This document shows positions 28,761-41,700 of a DNA stretch of 64,000 bases, one piece after another (position 1 is the stretch's first letter; each line of letters opens with the position of its first letter). Below the pieces are notes generated by a model. The model worked only from the letters and a program-made list of their open reading frames with translations, did not search any database and had not been told where the DNA came from. The position numbers and the translations under genes were made by a program. The stretch spans positions 80,849,801 to 80,913,800 of the forward strand of contig NC_052017.1 in assembly GCF_015832195.1 (NCBI RefSeq), given 5' to 3'. Source of the DNA: Motacilla alba alba. Its lineage: Eukaryota; Chordata; Aves; Passeriformes; Motacillidae.

Positions 28761-28986
28761 GAATATCAGCCTTGTAACACCAACGCCTGCCCAGAGTTAA
28801 AAAAGACAACTCCTTGGACCCCCTGGACCCCGGTGAACATCTCAGACAACGGTGGTCACTACGAGCAGCGTTTCCGATACACCTGCAAGGCGCGCCTGCC
28901 CGACCCGAACCTGCTGGAGGTGGGACGGCAGCGCATTGAGATGCGCTACTGCTCCAGCGACGGCACCAGCGGATGCTCCACGGATG
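28761..28986 (+). CDS. SEMA5A: SEMA5A exon: end of TSR3 plus TSR4
   Basis: 226 nt, entering in phase 0 and leaving in phase 1. It encodes 75 residues plus one base. The first dozen (EYQPCNTNACPEL) carry the last cysteines of TSR3. The next part, TTPWTPWTPVNISDNGG, starts TSR4, with two tryptophans in W-x-x-W spacing and an N-glycosylation sequon (N-I-S). This TSR is non-canonical: where most have C-S-x-T-C-G after the tryptophans, this one has V-N-I-S-D-N-G-G, so the O-fucosylation motif is absent, as I recall for vertebrate SEMA5A. The boundaries are a strong acceptor (tttctttcag) and a GTGAGC donor. The exon is strikingly CpG-rich (about 17 CpG) against an AT-rich background. The frame is also open upstream into the intron, but the protein match begins exactly at the acceptor. 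Confidence 0.96.
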
Positions 28987-31900
28987 GTGAGCAAAGCCAG
29001 ATGGGCTCACCATGCCCCCTGCTAGTGACATGCCTGCAGTTCCATTTGCAGCTCAGAGTGGAGGTTTCTGCTTGCTGGCGTTGTGTGTAACAGAACTGAT
29101 AATGAAAAGGAGGGCACAGTGATCCCAGTAGGGAGCCTAGCCTGTATTTCTTTTGGATGTAGCGTCACCATTCAGACTAAGCAAGTGTCTTTCATCACCA
29201 GTTATGAGATTTGCCAGGTTATTTTAATTGTCTTCACAGTAATCCTGATCTTGTAAGATTCTCTTACCCCTTATACTCCCCTGAGCTTTTACTAGGGGTG
29301 AATTTGTGCAACATTAACATATTTCCAGAATTTGGACTATTCTAAGAACTTCTGCTCAGTAGTTTGAAAGTAACAACTGTAAAATTCATACAGGTGTTTA
29401 AATAAATAAGGAGTTTATGAACTGGATAATTTCTCTTATAAAAGTTTATGTTGTGCTTTTGCTGGTAACTGAAAGTTCTGTTTATTTCTGAGATTGAAAA
29501 CCAAATTCCTTCAAAATCTTTTCAAATTTAGATGACTTTAAATTGGAATTACTTTGTTTCAGAATTTTCTTATTTTCCTATCAGTGATTCATAGTTTTCT
29601 ATATGTATAAAAAAATTAAAACTAGGAGAAGTTGTGACAGTCATTCTAATTTTATTAATTGATTATCTAGTTTTAACTGCATATCACTGTATCTTTTAAA
29701 GTATTATATTTTAGTCATATAATTTTAAAAATATTGAGTTTTTATTATTATATTTGAATATTTTTAGGCCCATTTTCCACTTACAAAGTCTTTTGTATCT
29801 TTGCAAGACCCAGGTTAGCTGGAAAAAAAAAAAGGATAACAAAAGGATAACTGAAGGCATTTGGCTTATCTAAGACCACAAAGAGAGAGCAATTTCTGAG
29901 TCCCTGGACTTTCTAATTCTAAGTGTTCTTCAGACAGACCAACTATTGTGAAAGTCAGTTTTAAGCTCCTGCCTGTACTAAGTTTACATGTCAAGGTTTT
30001 GCTAGTGTGGAAGGCTGCAGAGTTGGCTTCTGTGATAATGTGCTAGAAACTTCCATGCTCTCCCCCCATCATCCTCCTTGCCCTGCCCTTCATCCCGTAC
30101 AAAACCTTTATTGTTTCACTTGGCATCTGTGTGTTTTTGGAGGGGGCAGGATGTTAGTAATTTTTTGAAGAAATACATAGTAGTGAAGTGTGTGAAATCA
30201 TAAAACAAAACCAATGGTACTTCAGATAAGACTTAGTTTTGGGCTCTATGTCATTCCCATTTCAGATAATCTACAGTGCCAAATGTTGGGGTTGCGCTTA
30301 GGTCTAGATAGCAAGGCAGATTTTGGCATGGAGCAACTCTTGTCACAAATGTTTCTTCTATTCTGTTTTCATCCAAACTAAATTTCAGACTTTACTGAGC
30401 AAAGATTTTGCTCTGCTAGGGTTGGTGTATGACCTGTCTCTTGTCCTTAATGAAACTTCAAGGTGGTGCTGCTGCTTTTTGCTGTCTTCCAGCACTTAGA
30501 CATGGATGATACATGTTCAAAATTTCATGAGATTAAATGAGAAAGAGAATATTTTTCTCATCAGGTAGTGCAGACTTGGGAAATTTATCACAAGTAAAGC
30601 TACAGGAGAATCTAAGTATAGTCTGGTCTGACAGCTGAAATGGCAGCATCTAAAAAGGAGTATATAAAAGCCAACGCATGACAAGAGAGGAGGTCAGTAG
30701 GGCAAACCAGAGAAGAGCCAGTTTGTTATAGATCACATTGCTGCAAGAAGTTCAAACTTGGCAAGGAGACACTTCTGTCAGTTCTGAAGTCATAATCATA
30801 AAACTTCTTCTGCAATTGGATGCATAATCTGACTCCTGCAGAACATAGGCAGAAGTAACAAACCCTACAATTTTTTAAATAAAGCATTTTTTCAGTGTGC
30901 AAGTTATGGGGGTGGGGATAGTGGTTCAGGTGCATTTTTTGCCTGATTAGCTTGAAGAATTTTATTTTCCTGAACAAGATACTCCTGAATTTCTTGGCAT
31001 TGTACTTTTTTTGTTGCATCTTGCTGAAGCTGCTGCTTTGATTCATTTGGAAATAATTCATCACTGGAGCAATGTATGTTCATGACCCCAAGCCTGTTGC
31101 ATAGTAATAGAAGTGTTCATCTGGGTAAAGGATTTTTGCTGACTAATCCCAAAACTACTGAATATTTAAGTACTTTTTATTGAGTACTTGACAGGGCAGA
31201 AACTATTATACATCTGTCTGTTCTTCCTAGTGAGTGCCCTTATGGCTTTGTCATTAATTTGTGCTCCTTCTTTGATTCATTTTGGCCAGTGAGTCTTTAA
31301 TTATTCTGTAACGAAAGGTGAAACTCGATCACTGTTCCAAGTGGCTGCATTAACCAATACACTTCTGGTGAAAATAGCACATTTTATTTTGAGACTGTTT
31401 GCTTAGTCATTTTCTGATTATGGATCATGCTGTCAGAACAGTGTGGAGTGGAACATTTGTTGAGGGAGGGGTGAGGGGGCACAATTTTGATTTGCTGATG
31501 AGATGAAACTTGCTGACTGCATCTAAACTGCAGCATTCAGGAGCTGAAAGCATTCAGGAGCACTTCCCTACTCTCAGGTTTAGATGTGGGCCAACACATC
31601 ACCATTCTACTGCTCCTTGATTTCACTGGAAGAAAATACATGAATAAGAGTCATGTAGAGTAGCTGTAGCTTTTGGGACAGAAAGAAGTCATGAGAATGG
31701 GAAACCATTAATTGTAGCAGGCACCTTCACCATTTCTGGCTAGATAGCAAGAAAACATCATAACTTACTTCCACCTGACCAGAGCCTGGATGCTGTGAAA
31801 CATTTTTTTCATTATCTCCATGTTGAATTGTAGCAATTTTCTGGCTTTTATGGAAAGATTAATTCTGGTCCAGAGTGCCTGGCATACCTCATTACCAAAG

Positions 31901-34900
31901 ATGTGTTCTGCAGAGATCAGTTCTCTGTTCCTTGCAGATAGGAGCCATTTGTTAGAAATTTTCTCATTGCCTATAATCTCCCACTGTGCAACTATAGTCA
32001 CGCCGTGTTAAACAGAATCATGTTTCACTGTCAGATGCTAGCAAAGCAAACTTTCTTTGCAGTCTGAGTTTAGAGATAGAACTTCTTGCCAGAAACCCAC
32101 TAGACTCCTCCTGAGTGTGGTAAGATTTCTATCTCAATCAAGTAAGCAGTAGCATTTGCAGACTGTATTCATGCTTTTCTGATTTGAAGTTTGATTAGGA
32201 GGAAAGAAAAATAAATTTTGTTCCCTGCCTCTGGGTTTTCATGTAGTGCTCAGATAGGAAAGAGACAGCTATTTCAAATAAACTGTAAGAGATTGTGTAC
32301 ATTGTTGTATGTCTTAATGTGCTGTCTGTACAATCCAGCATCCAGAGTATAGAAATTACATTACCCTAGGCTTTAATATGTGCTTATGAAACATATTAAA
32401 TACCTACCTTAAACATGCTGGCTCTCTGTAACATTATCTGATATATAAACAGTAATAATTTTATTGAAATCATAGTATTTTAAGCCAGGGATAAATATTT
32501 CACAAGGTGTGAGGTTACCTGATACTTCTACATTGAATTTATCTTACCAAAGGCTAGACTCTCTAGTAGTCTACAAAGAGAACTTCAGCCCCCTAAGGAA
32601 TGAGGGATCCTTTGAAGATAAGCATCTGATATAATGGGTGCAGTTCACCCTCTGGAGATAGATACTGCCTTCTTTCCATGGTGTACAAGGCAAACAGCAA
32701 TGGTAGGCTTAGACATGACACTTGACTTTGACATGGCCAGAAACCAGGTTAACTTCCAAAATAACTTCTGAAGGCAATCAACAAAGGCAATACTTCTATT
32801 TTCACTAATTTCAGTCTTAAAGAGTATTTTGTTTGCTTTTTTTTTTTCCCGAGGCACCTGGATATCTGCACCTAGATTCCCAGCTGTTGCTGCTTCCTCT
32901 TTCTCAAACCTCATAACAATAGTTATTTGTGAAGGCAGGATATGATTTTGTCTGAATTACTCTTCTACTGGCTATGATCTCTTGTGAAAAGTTTGATTAA
33001 ATCTGTCCTTGTGTTACCCACAGGAAATCTATGGTGCATTCAGAATTTTTTATAGAATAGAACATGTGTTGATAATCAGGAATGTCCTGTAGTCAGGAGG
33101 AGTATGTTTTGAGATGTTATCTCTTATACTGTCATACTGAAGCTAAGTTGTAGTATTCTGAGTAAGAACAAAGTGAATTCTGGAAGTTAGAACTGAATTT
33201 GATGACAAATTCAAGTTTGATTGACAACGTACAACTCAGTGGAACTTTGGGGTTAAATACTTAAACATAGAAAAGCTATGTAAAAGTTATGCTAACGTGA
33301 CATCCTCCATCTGCATACTCTTTGGGTTTTTAAAATATGTCATCTTTGCATTGCATTAATCTTTGCCATTACATTTTACTATTTAAATTTTACTATGTTT
33401 TGAAGGTTTATAAAGTGTTTTATAAGTTATAGGTATGTAGGCTTGAAGTTATAGAAGTTTTATGCTTCAATAATATTGTCAAATAACTTGCAGACTGTCT
33501 TCAGAAAGTGACAACACTGAAACAATCTTTGCTTGTTGTAGTTACCTCTGCACTTGAAGCAGTGTTTCATGCTGTCATTTAGAAATGATTCAGGATACCT
33601 GAATTTTGGCTTCAGATCATCTTTTCCCAAAGTCATGAACCTAGACTGCTTGGATAATTGAATTTTCTTTGTTAGGTCTGGAGGACATAAGTCATAAATC
33701 AGTCAAGTAATATAATTTATCAGGTGTCACAGCTACTTCTCTCTTACTTAGGATTGTATTGCTTAGCTACAGGCTAGACTAGGGAATTATTATTAAACTA
33801 TGTGCTTTAATAGAGCCTCACTTTTAAGGCAAATTAATTGAACTTGGCTGAGAGTGTTGCAGTTTTCAAGCAGAGTCAGGCCAACCAAAGTCTCATTACA
33901 AGCTTTTGCGAAGGCAGATTGTTTTTCTCATGTGCTAGTCAGGGCAGGTACTTTCATGTTGACATGTCTTCAGACAGGATTAATTTCATGTGGATGTAGG
34001 AAGCTGTTTCAATTTAACCAAAAAGTTTTAAAGATTTACTTATAAATCATCAAATCATCTTGGTTTATATTAGAATTATGTAAATTAATTGGGCAATTGT
34101 TTTCAGTTATATTTGCCTTGTGGAATAAGTAAATCATCAGCAGGACAGTACTAATTTCTCCATAATTTTACTGATATTGAACAAAGCAGAAGTGCTTCAA
34201 ATGAGAGAAAAGTCTTTTGTTTAGATGTCAGTTCATCTCTTCTGTCTTCCATGATCTTAGAAGTTGATGGTTATTTTGTCCACAAAATCACTGTGGTGGC
34301 TTTTACTAAGTTTTTGCAGTAGTTGCTGTTACTTGTAGAACTTTTCACCTTAGAGACTCACAGCTGCTTTTTAAAATTGTACTAGCATCAAGTAGTTAAA
34401 TCCCCTTTTCTAGCCACAGTATGCAGCAGTTTGTTACTGGACTGTACTGAACAATGAGCTTTTTGGTAAGCTCTAAGCAGAATTCATGTTTCTAGTTGTA
34501 CACAGGGCTCTGAGTCAGTCATAGGCTTTCTGAGAACAATTTAGTTTAAAACATTTGAATGATGAAACTGTCATAAAGGGTGGATCAGAATTTGACTTAC
34601 AGATGTTTTGTATCTCTTTGGAAAGCTGTTCATTAGTTTTTTGATGATGCTATGACTGATCATTTTCTTTGAAGATTTTACAACTATTTCTGCAGATGGG
34701 CTTTAAGGGGGACTAAGATTTTGTTTTGGCAACTAGATTTTTGCTGCTACCATGCCAAGGGCATTGGCCATTGCATCCTGGTTTGACTGTATATCTTTGT
34801 CTTGGAGCAGTAAGCAGTAAGCAGAAAGCAGCTTAATGTTGGATTTTGTTGGGTGGCACAATCTGGTTTCTGTCCCTGGAGTCATATGTAGAGCAATCTG

Positions 34901-35179
34901 AAAGTGGCCCAAACTGCAAACAGAAGCAGCAAACAAGAAAACCACGGTTTAATGAGACAATTTGGAGTTTTCAGTTTTGTGCCACTTGCTGTGAAATATT
35001 ACAATGCTTTTCTATTTATGCCTTCTCCTGTCAAATTTGATGTAAACTGTGATAAGGCTAGGACTTGGTGTTGTATCTACACTTACTTTCTGAAGAATTT
35101 TTGCTTGAACAAATTCTACAATGTAATCTTTTGATTAATTTTTTATTGTCCCCCATCTCCTCTACTACCTCAGTTAATA

Positions 35180-35810
35180 AACAGGACTTCTCAGCTGAAG
35201 GACTCAGGAACTGGGTCCAGAGTCCCAGTGCTGAGTGGAAGGCAAGGATCTTTCCTTGACCTACTGGAAAAACTCTTTTCAATGTAACCCAAGCCCCTTC
35301 TTTTCCACAAGGGCATATTGCTGGCTCACGTTCATCTTTCTGTCCTCCAGAACTCCAAGATCCTTTTGTGCAGAGCTGCCTTCTGGGTGGTTGGCCTCAA
35401 AGTATGTTTGCATGGGGTCGTTCCTGTGCAGATTCAAGACTTTGTATGTTCCCCAGTTGAACTCCATGAGGTTTCTCTCTGCCTTGTCAAAGTGTGACAC
35501 GACCCTTTGGTGTATCAGCCAGTCTTCACAGTCAAGGCAAACCTGTCCAGGTCATTAATGATGCTGTTAAGCAGGATTGAAATTTGTGACCTTTCTGGCC
35601 TCTTAATGGCTGATCACTGTCCTCTGGGCCTGGCTGCTCAGCCAGTTTTCAACACATTGCACAGTCCACTTATCTAGCTCATACTGTGTTGAGTTGTCTA
35701 GCAGGAAGTTATGGGAGTCAGTGTTAAAACCAATTCTAAAGTTGAGATAAGTAATATCCACTGTTCTCCCCTGATCTGTGCATCTTGTCCCCTCATTGTA
35801 AAAGGCTATA
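35180..35810 (-). mobile_element. Degraded CR1 LINE ORF2 fragment, antisense
   Basis: On the minus strand 35279-35500 is open and reads KAERNLMEFNWGTYKVLNLH, then KDLGVLEDRKMNVSQQYALV, closely matching the conserved C-terminal part of CR1 reverse transcriptase (F-N-K-G-K-x-K-V-L-H-L-G-R, K-D-L-G-V-L-V-D, M-S-Q-Q-C-A-L-V). Further right on the same strand are IINDLDR, then WTVQCVENWL and an FNTDSHN-like block, the D-x-W-T-V-K-W-I-E-N-W-L and A-F-D-T-V-S-H motifs in the expected order. The segment holding F-A-D-D-T-K appears deleted. The left limit is uncertain. Confidence 0.75.
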
Positions 35811-37740
35811 ATGTTGTTTAAGGAATATATAGAACAGTATTTCCAGAATGCAAACTGATCTTGTCACTTTCCGTGCTGTTAATGGCGTAATGTTAATTTT
35901 TTATTATGTAGTTTCTGTCTGAAGAGAAAATTCTAAAAGCCCCTTTATGAACACTTTATTAACTAGTGTAAAACTGTGAAAAGACTAGTCCTTATAATAA
36001 TTTTTTAATGCTTTGAAAAGAAGAAAACTCCGGGGAATACTTGCTGCAGACAAAACTCCACACTGAAAAGATTCTTTGGAATATTTTCCTGTTTCAGAGC
36101 TAAACTACCTTAGAGCTTTGCCTTAGAAGATTCCATTCCCCAGTCCCCAATTTAAATCACAAGAACTCTAATACCATAATGTCTGATAAGGTCACATGTT
36201 TTTCTTAGGACTTAAAAAGCTACACATAGCCTGCAAAAATATCTTCAAAATATCCTAGTATTCTTATGAAGTGTGTGATGGGTTGACCAGCACAAAGCAA
36301 TACACCCTGCAGTGATTTATGAATGGAATGACTGACAGTCTGGTCTGATTAATACTTTTCTCATTGTTTGCATTGCTTTTAATTGAATAACTTAAAAAAA
36401 CCCTTGATTTAGAATTTTGGTATTAAATATATTATTATTTTGTTCTCAGAGCTCACCGTGTACATAAGCTGAGAATTTCCATGACCAGAGTGATACAAAA
36501 TTGCATTAAAAGGATCTCACAGAGCAGGAAAGTGGACCTGTATTCATAATTCACATTCTGTTTCTCTGTACTTCCTCCCCTTTTTGCATTTGAATGTATG
36601 TCATGTTTTTTGAAATGCTGCTTTTAATATTGGTGTAATAGAATCTGGCTCAGCAGGAGAGAAATAGTTACCCTCTATAATTCCTGAAAGGTTTTATCCA
36701 TTTTTAGTCATTTTACACTGCAGTTCTGCTGCTTTCTTATTAATTTCAGCAGTTTCTTATTACCAGTATTTCTATGTCAATGTATCATCATTCCAATATT
36801 GCACGTTATAATAAAAACATGCAAACCCTCATCTACTTTGGGATGATTGTGAACGTATTTCTTGGGGGAGAAGTTAAGCAATGTTACTAATGCCATAAGC
36901 GTGGGTAGAAATAGGATGGACACTGCAAATAAGAGGCTCCTCCATCACAGTTATGCAGAAGGCTGATCCTGTTCAGTACAGGACTGCTGTTGGGCAGACT
37001 CTTCACAGCATTATTTCTGTCTGTTTTAATGACATCGTTCAGTAAATCTTCTGATTCTTTATCTCCACTTCACACTTCCACTGTGCCTATGCCTGTGGAT
37101 AGGGCACTAAACAATTTCTTAAGAGTAGACATTTATGCAGCAGTTAGAGCTGCCAACAATCCCCCTGCATTTCTCCACTGTTGATGCAATTCATTTGTAC
37201 TTATGTTGTCAATACTGAAGCTCTAGCATAGAGAGCCTGCCACATCCTCTGCTGGCTGAAGTACCATTCACAGGACCTTCTCTCATCACAGCTACTTAAA
37301 TAAGTACTTGTAATAAAAGCAGCAGTTATTGGTCCATCAGTCAGAGTTTCCACTGGGAAAGGTGAACTGCTTTGGCAACAGTAGGAAATCCCAATAGTGT
37401 TGGTAGAGATGCTTAGTGATGATGCTTAGAGGTAAAGCTACAAATCAGGAGTGATTTCTGTGTTGTGCTTAGTACAGTTGAGGGAGTCTTTTCACCTGCA
37501 GGATCAAGCACTGAAGTGACAGAGATACTCAAATGAACTGCAGATTATTAGAACTTCACCCAGGGCTATATCCAGATCTATTGGTTGGATGCTGTGTACA
37601 AGATCTGTGTGTCCCCTCTCACCGATAAATAGCAGACTTCATCCATTGCTGGATAATCTAATGCCTTTTCTGTGCACTAAACTTAGAAAATATGTCTTCC
37701 ACTTGCCAGAGGATTATTTTAGAAAGGAAATTTCTGTAGG

Positions 37741-37755
37741 GGGGTGTGTGTGTGT
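37741..37755. repeat. Short TG microsatellite
   Basis: About six TG units following a G run. Confidence 0.8.
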
Positions 37756-38028
37756 CTGCAAAAGGCTTATTTCCATAGCTTACATGGAAATCATGGCTTA
37801 GAACACTTCAACTCAGTGGAAATTAACTGGTTTTTAAATTGGCAAAGCATTGCTTTTCACAGAAGGGTAGTTTTGCTAGACTTTGTGGAATTATTAGTGG
37901 ACACTATCTAAAGTCTGAATACAGCTAGGATAAGTACAGTGCATGAGATACTCATGAGCCTCTGTGCGCAGCCATCAGCAGTGAAGGCGGGCTGGATTAG
38001 GTGAGCAGAGCTCTGCAGGAGGACCAGG

Positions 38029-38100
38029 GGAGCTGGCTCCATGAGTGGAACCAGCTCCATGAGTGGAGCCAGCTCCATTGAGCTTCACAGGAAGCTCAAT
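38029..38100. repeat. 18-bp tandem repeat with perfect inverted repeats
   Basis: Unit gctccatgagtgga-cca occurs at 38036-38053 and 38054-38071 with a partial third copy. The block is flanked by ggagctggctcc (38029-38040) and its exact reverse complement ggagccagctcc (38065-38076). Immediately after, attgagctt (38077-38085) pairs perfectly with aagctcaat (38092-38100) across a 6-base loop. Two adjacent stem-loops are therefore possible in RNA or single-stranded DNA, about 385 bases before the TSR5 exon. Confidence 0.9.
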
Positions 38101-38484
38101 CCTGTCTCCTTTGTCACCTTCTTCTGTAAAACAGAGGCAATTATATTTATGTAATTCATTTGGAGATTTTCTGATGGTAATTCCTGTGCAAGAGGGAGAT
38201 AAGTTTCATCATTCTTAGGTGGAGTAAAATTGTCTACTTCAATCATTGCAGCCATAAAGCTTTAAATGAAGTGTTGGATCCAACTCTTTACTGTAGTTCT
38301 GTGTAAGTTATTGTGAAATTTCTGTTAAAGAAAAGATTCTTGAGATTGTGAGGCTAAAGGACAGGACCCTCCAGTTATTATTATTATCCTAGAAGCCTAG
38401 GAGTAAATTTGAAGAGGAAAAGGTTGTTTTGGGATGAGATACTGTTTTAATTCAGTATTACTTTTTTGATCCTTATTTTATTAG

Positions 38485-38703
38485 GACTGTCAGGGGACTT
38501 CCTGCGTTCTGGAAGATACTCTGCTCATACCATCAACGGTGCCTGGTCACCCTGGTCTCCGTGGTCTCAGTGCAGTCGTGACTGCAGTAGAGGTATCCGG
38601 AATCGCAAACGGGTCTGCAGCAATCCTGAGCCCAAGTATGGGGGACTTCCTTGCCTTGGCCCATCTCTAGAGTACCAGGAATGCAACATTTTGCCTTGCC
38701 CAG
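38485..38703 (+). CDS. SEMA5A: SEMA5A exon: linker and TSR5
   Basis: 219 nt, phase 1 at both ends, so it is a symmetric module of 73 codons. A linker (GLSGDFLRSGRYSAHTING) is followed by TSR5 with a triple-tryptophan motif, AWSPWSPWSQC, suitable for C-mannosylation, then C-S-R-D-C-S-R-G and R-N-R-K-R, a basic strand typical of the TSR CWR layer, where stacked Trp and Arg side chains form the core and can bind glycosaminoglycans (family knowledge). The C-S-R-D-C stretch lacks the Ser/Thr needed for O-fucosylation. It ends in EYQECNILPCP. The donor is CAG|GTAAGT, the consensus. The match to vertebrate SEMA5A is very close, so confidence in identity and borders is high. Confidence 0.97.
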
Positions 38704-41700
38704 GTAAGTTTCAAATTAAATGAAAGAAGTTAAAACAAAAGAGCACATCCTCAAATTGATATCTTCCATATTTGGTTTGGTTTTGGTTTTTTTTTTTTTC
38801 CTATTTTAGTTGGTGGGCTTTGGGTTTGTTTTGGTTCTGAATCAATTACAGCTCAAACGTATCTTTATAATGCGAGTGGATTTGGGTAATATTCCCGTGT
38901 GATGTCAATAAATTTATTGTCAAGATAATTAATAGCTATATCTTTTTTCACTTGTGAGACTAAATCTAAAAATATCATTTTAGTATGTAAACTTATAGGA
39001 AAAAAAAAGACATAAGACTTCTGGCAAGACATGAAATCTGGCCTAGTCTTTATTTAAACTCAAAATTTTATTTTCATCGCAGTGGTTGCTGGCATTAAAT
39101 CTGTGTTAGCTTTTAAGTGTAGAGTTGCCAGCAAATAAGGTTCACAACTATCACTGAATTAGACGGTTATTCAAGCAGTCCATAAAGATTGTTCTTGGAA
39201 TCTTGAGTTTCTCCTTAATTTAAAGTTGTTTTATTATTCTATGAAAGAGATTACAGGTAGAATATATGTTTACAAGAAACTACTTTGGATTAAAAATCAT
39301 TGCTGTATCTCCAACCTAGGGGGAAAAAAAAAATCTTGGTTTCAGTCACATCTCACCCTTCATAAAACAAACATTCAAACTGAAAGGCTTTTAAGCTTTG
39401 CAGAGGCTTTATGGGAAAAGAAAGGGGAAAGATATAGGAGAACAGATGAAGAAAATAAGGTGCTATTGGTTTAGGAAGAGAGAGTACAAGGTAAGAAACA
39501 ATAGAGAGAAAGAAGGAAAGAAGACTGAATGACTCAGTTCTTTCCTGATGCAGCAAATAAATTTAGAAATAAGCTTTCGTACATCTTTAACTGTATTACT
39601 TACGTATAGCAGTGCTTCATATTTTCTTTTTGAAGTCTTGAAGATTTTGTCATTTATTCAATTGCGGACCTGAAGAAATTCTCTGGCAGTATACGTACTA
39701 TGTATGTGTACCTCTATTTTAAAGCAGACATGAGTATTAACATATACATATGTGGTTTCAAATTAAAACTGTATTCCTGAAATCATGGATACATTGGATA
39801 CTTTTTTTTTAATAATATGAATAGTTTTTCCAATCTTTTTGCAGTGCTTTCCCTAAGCTTTTAAAGCCCTCTTACAGTCACTATCCATTCCTTGCATCAG
39901 GATTTAAGCAGAAGATCTGTGCAGAAAACACTTCCCTCTTGGGAGGACAGTTTCTTGAAAAACATGTTTCCATCTTGATTTGGACCTGAGCAATATGTTT
40001 TGGCACACAGCCTACAAACCCAGCAGCTCTGTGACCATTCTGACTGTTCACTGAAAGCAAATTTCTCTGCAGTTTTATTGCTAACAGGAATGGTAGGATT
40101 GTTGGAAAACTTGAATGCCCTGAGGCACTCAAGCCCCCAGCTCTCCTTCTGGTAGGGCAGATCCATAGGGAATTTCTATTGAGGACCCCTGTTTTGATCT
40201 GGGGAAACACCCATTGAGCCATTGAAGTTCTAAAAGAGGCACTTGGGCACAACCAGCCAGTGCTTTCTACTGAAGTTTTCTTGCTGTATCCAAGGAGGAA
40301 TGTAGCTTCACTTTCTCATTTTGTTGCTTCTCTGTCTGGGAGTGTGAACATCTAAAGAGATCAAGGGAAGAGGTAAAGCTTCCTTCCGAGCATAGAGGCA
40401 TGACCAGTGAAGGGTGTCCATGTTTTCTACGCCAGCCATTATTGGAGAGAGGTGGAAGGGAACCAACAGAGAGGCAACACTTTTCAGAGAATTAGGAAAT
40501 TGTGGTCCAAGTCTTCTCCATGTGGGCAGAGCCCTTGTGATCTGATTCATTAGTTCCCAGACTGGAACCATAGCACCTTGCTTTTCTGGGATAACAAAAT
40601 GATAAACAATTCTGTTTCATGTAACTGCACTGTTCAAGTAGTTTGGCAGTAATTCATTAAATCAAAGATTTAGAAGACCATTGCACCAATGTGTGCAAAC
40701 CTCCCCAGGGATGTATGCAGTAGGTGAAGCAACCTAAAACATTGCAACTCCTCACTGGCTCCTGCTTCCCTTGCAAAGGGAATCTCTTCATAGGACACTG
40801 CCCTCAGATTCCTTTGAAGCACATGAGTGCTGTGGTGAAAGGTACCAGCTCTGCTCACAAGCTCAGAGATACCTGATTGTATCACCATAATGTAGTCACT
40901 GAAACACATTCATTAAATTGACACAGATTGTCTGTAACACTGGGCTAGATTTGTTGTTCAATCCTTGCTGTTGATTTTCAAATTAAATGCTGTCTTGAAT
41001 TTTGGGGAGTTTTTTAAAGTCTAAATTAGTCAAAAGTTTTTAGAAGTGGTATTTTTATTAAGCTCTGCAGCTATTCACTGTTACATTTTTTAAAAGAAAT
41101 TTTTTTAGCCAGTAAAACTCACCTATAAGTTTTTTGTAGAGGCCCTAGTTGTTTATGAGATGGACAATACCCCAGACTAAAAAACCATAATTTTAAAGCA
41201 GAAGTCAAAACTGTGCTTTGAATTTGAAAATATTTTTGAAGATAAGTTGATATAAAGTGTGGTGGGCCTTTCTGAAGTGAGAAGTTGTGGCCTAATCTAT
41301 CTAATAATTTTATTTAGAGACAAGTTTTATTCTTCTTTTCAGTGCAAAGCAAATTTGAATAAAGATATAGAGAATGAATGAAGTATTTAGATGTATCAAA
41401 GCCTGCAACAAGGAATCACAAGGTTCCTCAGCTACGGAATTACTGTTTGCCAGTAATTAAGAAAAAAACATAGGAGACTAAAACAGATCTCAGATAAATC
41501 TGCATCTGATTTACCTGAATCTTAGATAAATCAGCAAATTGAAATTTGCAAACACTAGATGTAATTGATTTTTTTGAGACATGGGAGAGTAAAATATTAT
41601 TGCAGAATAAGGCTTACCCATAAATTAGGCATTGTAGGAAGGAAATAAATTCTTACTGGTAAAGCACACCGATAAATTTGAATTCTCTTAATTTTTAATG

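Larger units (their letters stand above)
28987..38484 (+). other. SEMA5A: SEMA5A intron, 9498 bp
   Basis: GT-AG intron in phase 1, donor GTGAGC and acceptor ccttattttattag. It contains a degraded antisense CR1 fragment (about 35.2-35.8 kb), a short TG run at 37741-37755 and a palindromic tandem repeat at 38029-38100. Remaining open frames are short and have no homology I recognise. Confidence 0.9.

Noticed and set aside
28738..29031. Minus-strand open frame over the TSR4 exon
   Set aside because: Shadow of the real, GC-rich coding exon on the other strand.
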